Of a stretch of DNA of 64,000 nucleotides, positions 48,569-55,900 are shown piece after piece (positions within the stretch are counted from its first letter, which is position 1; each line of letters begins with the position of its first letter). The stretch is taken from positions 1 through 64,000 of the IMG/VR virus record IMGVR_UViG_3300010397_000005. One strand, written 5' to 3'. A program made the translations under genes and the position numbers. This stretch comes from a virus. A model generated the notes under the pieces. The model was not told the origin of the DNA. It saw only the letters and a list, made by a program, of their open reading frames with translations, and did not search any database.

Positions 48569-49906
48569 ATGAGCGACGATCTCAACCTCCCCCCATCCCT
48601 CCGTCTCAAGCACCTCTGGCCCATCGAGGACAAGCTGGAGGACGCGCGGCGACAACTAGCGAAGTCGGGCGGATTAGGCAACGTTATCGTCGATCTCCCC
48701 AGTCCTCATGCCAAGCAGGAATTGTTCATCGATAGCCAAGCCAAGCGCATCATCGTCCGCGCAGGTCGTCGTGGCGGGAAGACTGTTGGGATTGCGATTC
48801 GTGCGGTGCGCAAGTTCCTCGCCGGAAAACGCGTGCTCTACGCCGCGCCGACACAAGAGCAGATCGATCGTTTCTGGGTGACGGTTACGCGGGCGCTGGC
48901 CGATCCAATTGAGAAAGGCAAGATTCACAAAAACGAAACTCGCCACACGCTGGAGATCCTCGGTTCTGAGCGTCGTATTCGTGCTAAAACCGCTTGGAAT
49001 GCCGACTCCCTGCGCGGCGACTACGCCGACGAGCTAATCCTCGACGAGTGGCAACTGATGAACGAGGACGCGTGGGGCGTGGTTGGTGCGCCTATGCTGC
49101 TCGACAACAACGGCGACGCAGTCTTCATCTATACGCCGCCCAGTCTTAAATCGCGCAGCGTGAGTAAGGCAACCGATCCGCAGCACGCCGCCAAGATGTA
49201 CCGCCGCGCGCAGATGGACAAATCAGGACGCTGGGAATCGTTCCACTTCTCATCCTTCGACAACCCGCACATTCCCGCCGAGGCTGTTAGCGAGCTGGCG
49301 GAAGACATGAGCGCTCTGGCCTATCGCATGGAGATTATGGCCGAGGACATCGACGAAGCGCCGGGAGCGCTCTGGACGCGCGGGTTGATTGAGAAACAGC
49401 GACTGAAATCAGACGTGAGCGACGATATGGAACGAATCGTCGTGGCGATAGATCCATCTGCTACCAGTACTGGAGACGAGGCTGGGGTCGTTACAGTTGG
49501 ACGAGTAAAGAAGAACGGTTACGTACTATCCGATGACAGCGTGCAGGGCTCGCCGAAAACATGGGCCACCGCCGCGGTTAACGCCTATCACGCGTGGAAG
49601 GCTGACTGCATTGTTGCCGAGTCTAATAACGGCGGCGAGATGGTGGCGCTGACGGTGGCGACGGTTGATCCGAACATCAAGGTCAAACTGGTCCATGCGT
49701 CCCGCGGTAAACAAACGAGAGCCGAACCCATTGCTTCGCTGTACGAGCACGCGCGGATCTGGCACGCAGGAAACTTCCCGTTACTGGAAGATGAAATGTG
49801 TCTCTGGCAACCGGGTGCAGGGAATAGTCCAAATCGGTTAGATGCGCTGGTGTGGGGGTTGACTGAAGTAATGCTGAACGAAAAGAGGAAGGTGCTCTAT
49901 GCGTAG
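48569..49906 (+). CDS. terL: Terminase large subunit
   Basis: The start was taken at ATG 48569, eight bases after a TATACT box, rather than the TTG 27 bases upstream. The 445-residue protein has Walker A RAGRRGGKT near residue 60, Walker B ELILDEWQ near residue 145, and the RNase H-like nuclease with VAIDPSAT and a late Asp (NRLDALVWGL). It cuts and translocates DNA into the head. Confidence 0.93.
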   Translation: MSDDLNLPPSLRLKHLWPIEDKLEDARRQLAKSGGLGNVIVDLPSPHAKQELFIDSQAKRIIVRAGRRGGKTVGIAIRAVRKFLAGKRVLYAAPTQEQIDRFWVTVTRALADPIEKGKIHKNETRHTLEILGSERRIRAKTAWNADSLRGDYADELILDEWQLMNEDAWGVVGAPMLLDNNGDAVFIYTPPSLKSRSVSKATDPQHAAKMYRRAQMDKSGRWESFHFSSFDNPHIPAEAVSELAEDMSALAYRMEIMAEDIDEAPGALWTRGLIEKQRLKSDVSDDMERIVVAIDPSATSTGDEAGVVTVGRVKKNGYVLSDDSVQGSPKTWATAAVNAYHAWKADCIVAESNNGGEMVALTVATVDPNIKVKLVHASRGKQTRAEPIASLYEHARIWHAGNFPLLEDEMCLWQPGAGNSPNRLDALVWGLTEVMLNEKRKVLYA

Positions 49907-49952
49907 CTCGCACGGAGCCAATATCAGACCGCGGCGGGTGTTGTATGCTTAA

Positions 49953-50046
49953 AAGGCTGAGCTAGATCGTCTTATCGACAAATCTACCCAGCCTTGCGGA
50001 AAGAGCGCCGGGCCTCCAACTCGCGGGGCGCTCGTTCGAGTCGAAC
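49953..50046. other. Three consecutive hairpins after the large terminase gene
   Basis: Stem 1 pairs AAGGCTG (49953-49959) with CAGCCTT (49989-49995) and contains inner stems AGAT/ATCT and GTC/GAC. Stem 2 pairs GAGCGCC (50003-50009) with GGCGCTC (50027-50033), seven perfect pairs. A third, GTTCGA-G-TCGAAC (50034-50046), is a palindrome. It lies between convergent genes. A two-way terminator is possible but no T-run follows. Other options are a packaging site or a structured RNA. Confidence 0.5.
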
Positions 50047-50055
50047 TTAGCTTAC

Positions 50056-50262
50056 TCATTTTGAGGGATGATGGCAATGACGTTTCCAGTGCTTATTGTC
50101 GTGCGGTTGTCGTGGATCTGCGCGTAGTTTCTTTTTACGTCCACCGACTACGACGGTGGCATTCTTAGCTTGCTCGGCAGTAATCACACCACCTGCTTTT
50201 AATGCCTCGACGACAGCTTTACCGAATTGTTCAGCCTGTTTCTTAGTTGTACATTTTCCCAT
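50056..50262 (-). CDS. Small basic protein, 68 residues
   Basis: The product has GKCTTKKQAEQFGKAVVEALKAGGVITAEQA followed by a Lys/Arg/His-rich tail, suggesting nucleic-acid binding. It stands between two structured non-coding segments. The family is unknown. Confidence 0.55.
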   Translation of the reverse strand: MGKCTTKKQAEQFGKAVVEALKAGGVITAEQAKNATVVVGGRKKKLRADPRQPHDNKHWKRHCHHPSK

Positions 50263-50276
50263 CGAATTAAACCCTC

Positions 50277-50360
50277 AGTGCGGTGGGGAGGTGTTTGACC
50301 GTGATACTATAACGGCTTACCCTTTCGCGGCCTTGTCCTCCTACCGTGTGCCACCGCACT
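50277..50360. other. Ten-base inverted repeat enclosing a folded segment
   Basis: AGTGCGGTGG (50277-50286) and CCACCGCACT (50351-50360) are perfect inverted repeats 64 bases apart. Inside lie GGAGG/CCTCC and CCGT/ACGG pairs, and just after it GGTTCAATTCC, a T-arm-like sequence. It could be an RNA element read from either strand or a degenerate tRNA. No complete tRNA could be folded. Confidence 0.4.
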
Positions 50361-50402
50361 CAAGGTTCAATTCCATGTTTTGTCGTAAGAGTGGCAAGAG
50401 CA

Positions 50403-50627
50403 TCAGTTACGTACCGGAACGACATTTCCTACCGCGGTTTTACTCTCAACACCTGTGAGCCGAACCGTTACGTCGCGACCCCTGCCACACTGGTTCGGAC
50501 ATGGCCCCTTAATGGACAATGGTCCAATTTTAGCAACGATAAGACGCATCTCCTGACAAACCTCGCAACGCCGTTTGGTTGGATAAGAAGTCTCTTTGTT
50601 TACCGAGATTGATAGCAAACCAGCCAT
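50403..50627 (-). CDS. Zinc-knuckle small protein, 74 residues
   Basis: The ATG was chosen for its position inside a longer frame. The product has RRCEVCQEM and a CPNQCGR pair, and a beta-rich end (RDVTVRLTGVE). Its role is unknown. Confidence 0.55.
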   Translation of the reverse strand: MAGLLSISVNKETSYPTKRRCEVCQEMRLIVAKIGPLSIKGPCPNQCGRGRDVTVRLTGVESKTAVGNVVPVRN

Positions 50628-50747
50628 AGTGTTCACTTTCCCAACCGGAGCCAACCCACCGCGTCCCTCGCACAGCAGGCCAGCTCCGGTCGCCATACAG
50701 GAAAACCACTCCACGGGGAGTGATTGAGAGCGATAATAGCACGACAC

Positions 50748-51575
50748 TTACTTGCCCTCGTCTCGCTTCTCAGCAATTACCGTATTCTTCTTTCGGTTCG
50801 TTTCCACTGATTTTAGGGGTGCGAATTTCCAGCATTTACCGCATTGCCGAGGCTGCTCTACTCGTGGAATAAAGCGATGACCGCAGTGCCTGCACGTGGC
50901 GTAAACCAATTTAACCATAGGAGAAGAATCTATATCCTCTGTAGTATTTAGCGTATCAATTTGTACAATATCTTGCAAGTCCTTTCTTGTCGCTCGTATC
51001 GAGCGTCGCTTTTTAGTTGTACGCTTGGAGCGATGTAGACCAATTGTCGAGTCTTTCTCGAGATAGTTGATCACTTTACGAAGTACGTCTGGATCGTCGT
51101 TAAACTTTCCTATTGAGGTGTTACAGTGAACACATAACAAGCCGCGAACGTGTCCGGTTTTTGGGTTATGATCTACTGCTAAAGGGCGACTTTTCTGAGG
51201 CTTTCCGCAAATAGCACAGCCGCCACCTTGCGCGACTCGTAATTGCTCATATTCAGCGTCGGTGATTCCGTATTCATGCCAGCGCCGTCCCATCGACTTT
51301 GACTGAGCGGTTCGGACGGGAGAGCAGGCAATGCAGACAAACCGTGATCTTCCGTTACCGTTACCGCGAGGTTTACGACACCTGTCGCAGAGATTCGCTG
51401 CCCTATTTCGTATTCGAGCGCGCTTCGCTGACGCGATGGTCTTGTTTGCGTGATTGCGGCAGAGTGTCCGTGTGCCATCTTCTCCGCGAGGCTTCCCACA
51501 CCGTAGGCATAAACCCAGTATTACGCGCTGTCTTTGAGCTGGGGATGGTCCCCTAGTTTTTCCCTCTATTGACAT
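50748..51575 (-). CDS. Recombination endonuclease VII-like protein
   Basis: The 275-residue product has two or three N-terminal zinc knuckles (LCLRCGKP, LCDRCRKP, CIACS) and then the endonuclease VII domain: YGITDAEYEQLRVAQGGGCAIC, LAVDHNPKTGHVRGLLCVHCNTSIG. It ends with CRHCG and CGKC. Endo VII cuts branched DNA. This one may be mobile, as such proteins often are, and lies beside a divergent regulator. Confidence 0.8.
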   Translation of the reverse strand: MSIEGKTRGPSPAQRQRVILGLCLRCGKPRGEDGTRTLCRNHANKTIASAKRARIRNRAANLCDRCRKPRGNGNGRSRFVCIACSPVRTAQSKSMGRRWHEYGITDAEYEQLRVAQGGGCAICGKPQKSRPLAVDHNPKTGHVRGLLCVHCNTSIGKFNDDPDVLRKVINYLEKDSTIGLHRSKRTTKKRRSIRATRKDLQDIVQIDTLNTTEDIDSSPMVKLVYATCRHCGHRFIPRVEQPRQCGKCWKFAPLKSVETNRKKNTVIAEKRDEGK

Positions 51576-51598
51576 TTGTTTCTTAGGTAGACTATACT
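51569..51598 (+). promoter_or_regulatory. Leaderless promoter of the XRE regulator
   Basis: TTGACA (51569-51574), 18 bases, TATACT (51593-51598), seven bases before the ATG at 51606. The -35 box overlaps the start codon of the divergent endonuclease gene. The CTATTGACAT context matches the promoter at 22.87 kb. Confidence 0.7.
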
Positions 51599-51605
51599 AC
51601 ATTCT

Positions 51606-51806
51606 ATGAAACTCGGAAAGATAATTCGCAGGTATCGTGTAACCAGCGAACTAACCCTGCGTGATGTCGGTAAGGAGATTGGCATCGGTGCGGCGACATT
51701 GATGCGCTTGGAGCAGGGACGGGAGCCGGACGGGATTACGCTGGCGAAAGTGTTGGGCTGGCTGATGTCGCCGGAGGCGAACGGCACGCGGAAGGAGCGT
51801 AAATGA
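51606..51806 (+). CDS. XRE-family (Cro/CI-like) helix-turn-helix protein
   Basis: The 66-residue product has LGKIIRRYRVTSELTLRDVGKEIGIGAATLMRLEQGREP, a complete XRE helix-turn-helix with no other domain, as in Cro. Its ATG lies at the expected transcription start. It overlaps the next gene by ATGA and is the first gene of a five-gene cassette. Confidence 0.8.
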   Translation: MKLGKIIRRYRVTSELTLRDVGKEIGIGAATLMRLEQGREPDGITLAKVLGWLMSPEANGTRKERK

Positions 51807-52030
51807 GTGAGAGGCCGACTGTATCTCTTAAGCAAGGTGTTAGCTGTATAGGCGTGCTGCTGGCTTTGCTTATACACACACCACTATGGTACTGGCTGGT
51901 TTATCAGATTCTTGTGAGAATCGACGCTACTCCGACAATGTGGGTCTTCTACTGGATCTATCTTCCGGTGGGGCTAGTACTGGCGTTTATTCGCGTTATC
52001 ACGGATGGTTTACTTGCAGAAAAGAAGTGA
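51803..52030 (+). CDS. Two-pass membrane protein, 75 residues
   Basis: The product has two hydrophobic segments (CIGVLLALLIHTPLWYWLVYQIL and WVFYWIYLPVGLVLAFI) with a short polar link and a basic tail. It overlaps the XRE gene by ATGA. A holin or an exclusion protein are possible roles. Confidence 0.6.
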   Translation: MSERPTVSLKQGVSCIGVLLALLIHTPLWYWLVYQILVRIDATPTMWVFYWIYLPVGLVLAFIRVITDGLLAEKK

Positions 52031-52047
52031 CAACGGAGGCTCGAGCA

Positions 52048-52212
52048 ATGAGTGAACGGGACGACGACATGACGGGCGGAGAGGTGGGCTGTGCGTTAGT
52101 GATCGCGGTGTTTTTACTTGTTCTGATGATTGTGATTATTGACAAGAAGAATGTTAGCGAGATTCGCGACCTCCAGCGGAGAGTGTCGCAATTAGAGAGC
52201 GAGAGACGATGA
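52048..52212 (+). CDS. Single-pass membrane coiled-coil protein, 54 residues
   Basis: GGAGG precedes the ATG. After an acidic head (SERDDDMTGGE) come a segment GCALVIAVFLLVLMIVII and a coiled coil (VSEIRDLQRRVSQLESE). It overlaps the SLOG gene by ATGA. It is small but well packed. Confidence 0.6.
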   Translation: MSERDDDMTGGEVGCALVIAVFLLVLMIVIIDKKNVSEIRDLQRRVSQLESERR

Positions 52213-52625
52213 TTTGTCGATGCAATTGCCATGCGGAACACTTTAGCCGAGCAACGTGCTCGCACTGCTACCCGCTTGTGCTGTTCTGTGGTTCGCGGTC
52301 GTGGGACAACCAGCGACTGGTAGATCGTCTTATGGTCCAACTGGGTAACTTGCTAAACTGGCGATTTCATGTAGTTCAGGGCGGGGCGCGCGGCGGTGAT
52401 GAGCAGGCGTGGCTGGCGGCAAAGAAGCTGAACGTTCCGGTGACAACCCTGAAAGCCGACTGGCGTAAGCACGGGAAGCGTGCCGGGTACTTGCGAAACA
52501 TCACCATGCTGGAAATGCAGCCGCAATACGTCGTGGCTTTGTGGGACGGCGTTAGTCGCGGCACGTTGCATACAATTGAGAAGGCTGTAGGGCTGTATCG
52601 GATACCGACGATGATTGTGGGGTAG
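52209..52625 (+). CDS. SLOG (YspA-like, DUF2493) nucleotide-binding protein
   Basis: The 138-residue product has an N-terminal Cys/His cluster (CRCNCHAEH, CSHC) and then LFCGSRSWDN, VVQGGARGGDEQAW, HGKRAGYLRN and VVALWDGVSRGT, the pattern of the YspA/YpsA branch of the SLOG superfamily, which binds nucleotides or their derivatives. Similar domains occur in conflict systems. The zinc cluster as an N-terminal fusion is unusual. Confidence 0.8.
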   Translation: MICRCNCHAEHFSRATCSHCYPLVLFCGSRSWDNQRLVDRLMVQLGNLLNWRFHVVQGGARGGDEQAWLAAKKLNVPVTTLKADWRKHGKRAGYLRNITMLEMQPQYVVALWDGVSRGTLHTIEKAVGLYRIPTMIVG

Positions 52626-52632
52626 CGATGAC

Positions 52633-52710
52633 ATGGAACTACGAGAACTATCAATCGGCTTCGCGCTGCTGGTCATCCTTGGCGTGATCGTTTACTGGTT
52701 ATCGAATTGA
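52633..52710 (+). CDS. 25-residue membrane protein
   Basis: The product is a short charged head (ELRELSIG) and one hydrophobic segment (FALLVILGVIVYWLS). It begins 8 bases after the SLOG gene stop. No strong ribosome site is visible, so support is modest. Confidence 0.35.
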   Translation: MELRELSIGFALLVILGVIVYWLSN

Positions 52711-52737
52711 CAACTTGAAATTACGTGGGGTCATTGA

Positions 52738-52860
52738 GGGCGGCACTTGCGGCGTACCTCAGCGGTAGAGGGGCTGACTAAGTATGAAACTGTAAGCAGA
52801 GACAACCAGGGCCAGCTCGTGAAACCTGTCAGCAACGCGAGCCAGCCCTAATCGTTCACT
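52738..52860 (+). other. Structured segment with tRNA-like D-arm
   Basis: TACCTCAGCGGTAGAGG has a perfect D-stem and loop with the conserved GG. Later, AGGGC-CA-GCTCG (52808-52819) pairs with CGAGC-CA-GCCCT (52838-52849), two five-base stems around a symmetric internal loop. GCTGA and TCAGC could also pair. No complete tRNA was found, as the T-arm is missing. A small RNA or a tRNA remnant are the options. Confidence 0.4.
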
Positions 52861-52928
52861 TCATGGGATTGAAGTCCGGCGCATTATAACCTCAACTCAA
52901 CTTATAAATCCATGCTAAAGTCCGTCCG

Positions 52929-55900
52929 ATGGCCGCAGCGGTACGCACCAGTGCAGTAGGCGGATCGTCTTCCGGGACCGGGAATCGTAACGCGACGATT
53001 ACCCCGGCGTCCGGCGACCTGCTTGTGGTCTATTGCTGCGTCGCGGCCAATACCAATGACACTCCTACCTGCTCTGACGATAACGGCTCCGGCACTTACG
53101 ATCTGATCGAGACGATGAATTTCGCCATTTCTGGCGTGAACTATCGCATGAGCGTGTTCATCCGCACGGCGCTGATGGTTAATACGACTTCGACGGTAGT
53201 GACGGTGGCGACGGGAAGTAACAGTTCGGGCGCGGTCCACGTGCTCGCCATCACTGGAGTCACTCGCACTGGGGCCAACGCAGTTCGTTCCTCTGGCTCG
53301 CAGAACAACCAAGCCGCCGCTACTGCCGCGCCAACGCTTAATCAAGCGGCGCTCACTCTCAACCCCACTCTCGTCGCGCACGGCTCAGCCGACACGACCA
53401 CTACCCCGCCCACCAACTGGACTGAGATTCAGGACACGAACTTCGCCAATGACACCGTGGCGCTGGAGACGGCGTTTCGCGCATCCGGCTTCACGGGCAC
53501 GACGATTACTTTCGGCGCGGCGTCTTCGACTCAATTCTGTTCGCACGCAATGGAGCTGGATACGACAGTCCTGCTCAGTCAGTCAGCTTCGGACGATGTC
53601 AATAACCTCGCCGACGCGCGCGGGGTAGGCTATGGCAATCTCCATACCGACTCGTTCACGCTCTCGGACACGGCGCAGGTAGTGCTTGGCTACGTATTGA
53701 GTGCCAGCGATAACATAAACAATCTTGCGGACGGGACCGCACAAGTGGTCGGAATCATCACCTCGCTCGCCGACTCGCTGGCAACTCTCGCTGACGCTAA
53801 CGCGCGACTGCTCGGCTATCTCCTTGCTCTTGCTGATACGACCGCCGCGAACTGGGCGGACGCGCATCAGCTCTTACTCGCGCAACGCCTCGCCCTCGCC
53901 GACAACTCGTTCAACGCGGCGGATGCCGCAGTACTGCAACTTGACCAGCTTACCTTACTCGCTGACTCTTTCTCACTCGGCGATTCCGAATCTCACCTGC
54001 TCGCAATCACGCTCGACTTTTCCGATTCAATCGACAGCCTGGCTGACTCGGTTCGTTTTGAGCAGGGGTTGACCCTCGCGGACGCTGGCCCCTTCGTCGA
54101 ATCCGCGACTTCCACTCCCGCAAACGTCGTCTACCTCGATCCGGGCGGCGACGCTGTTCAGGCGACGGGTTATTTCAACGTTGCGGGCGGGTCAGGCACA
54201 CTCAACTTCGATTCTACCCGGCAAGTTGTGGGCATCGGTTCGTGGAAGTTCGACTCTGGTGGAGATAACAGTCTTACTCACGCGACGGTAAACGGCGTAT
54301 TGACTGATGGTCTGGGCAATAACAATCGGCGCATCAGTTTTTATTTTCGTTACGACTCAGTACCGGAAACGCTGACCACGATAGTACGAACACTGGAAGC
54401 GGCAGGTGGCCCGATTTTCTCGCTGGCGCTGCTTGATCGGGCCGGGGAAGTCGGGTTGAGGCTCACTACGGCGGTTGACTCCGTTGATAGCGTTGCGTCT
54501 CTTGCTCCGCATGAGTGGCACCGGATCAGCGTGGCCTATACCTTGCCCTCGGCTGATGATCTCTCGGTTAATGTATACTTTGATTCAATACTGGTCCTGA
54601 CACTTGCAAACGTCTCCACCGGTGGTTTATCTCCGGCCTCAAACTTTCGCTATGGCTGGATTGAACAGCCGGGCGCGGATCGGATCTGCTGGTTCGATCA
54701 AATCTACCTCGACGATGGCGGCGATCTAACCGATCCGGGCGACATCCGCAGCACCGCAAAACTCCCCGCCACCGTCAACGCTGACAACTTCGACACTACA
54801 GGCGGCACAGGCGCAGTCAACGAGCGTCCGGTAGACCTCACCAACTATCGCCAGCAAGCCGCCACCGCGCAAGTCCATCAAAACTACACGCTACAGACAG
54901 CCAGCGCCGGCGACGTGGATATTTCCAGTAAAACGATCGTCGGCTACATGGGTTGGGTGATCGCCAAGAAGTCCGGCTTCGGCGCTACGTTTGGCTTTAC
55001 CGTTAACGGTGTAACTACCGCAATTCAGCTTTCAACGACTCCTGCTTTTATAAAACTACCCGTTACCGACGCAGCCTACCCCAGTGACCCTGCCGGTATC
55101 GGAATGCGCAGCACTACGAGCAGCAACGACACTTTTCTCTATGAGTGCGGCGTCGTAGTAGCATTTCGGGAGACGCAGTCAGGACACGATGCAATCGCGC
55201 TGGGTTACGGCTTACTTACCAGCGACTCATTCGCCCTGACCGATGACTGCGTTACTCAACTGTACCAGCACCTCACCCTGTTCGATTCTCTCGACAACCT
55301 CGCCGACTCAATCATATTGCAACTCCACGAGGTCACAGGCGAGATCGTCCTCGAATTGGACGACGTGCTCGTGTTGGGCGACAGCGTAGACTTCCTGCTG
55401 GGTGAACTGGTCGAAGTCTCAAGCACGTTAATCCTGAGCGATAGCGTCACGGCCCAGTTAGACCACCTCGTCACATTCTCGGATTCGATCTTACCTGCCG
55501 ATAGCGAGTCCCATGTCCTCGGCTATGAGGAATCTGTCGTTGACGTGCTCTCGCTCACCGACGTGGAAGCCCACCTACTGGCCTACCTGCTCTCATTTAG
55601 TGAGACGGTCTCACTTGCAGATAGTCTCGCACTCAGCCCCGGACTGGCCTTGAGTGACAGCGTCGTCGCTTTCCTTGATGAAATCTCCCTGCAACTGGCC
55701 CACTTGTCCGGTTTCAGCGATTCGTTCTTACTTACCGACAGCGTCGTTATCGTCCTCGGTTACGAAGAGCGTGCGAGCGACGCCCTGTTGCTCGCTGATG
55801 CTGAGACGCGCCAAGTAGGCCAATTGCGCGCGTTTGCTGACTCGCTGGTCGTCACCGATGAAGTCGCACTTGGACTCGGGTTATTGCTCGCGGATAGTGT

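Noticed and set aside
49953-50053. tRNA gene after the large terminase
   Set aside because: A T-arm-like sequence and a possible acceptor stem exist, but no anticodon arm or normal D-loop could be drawn.
50305-50390. tRNA gene ending in GGTTCAATTCC
   Set aside because: The T-arm lacks one pair and no matching acceptor 5' strand or anticodon arm was found.
50965-50976. Fourth copy of the ACAATAT dyad
   Set aside because: It is inside the endonuclease VII coding region, where codons explain the sequence.
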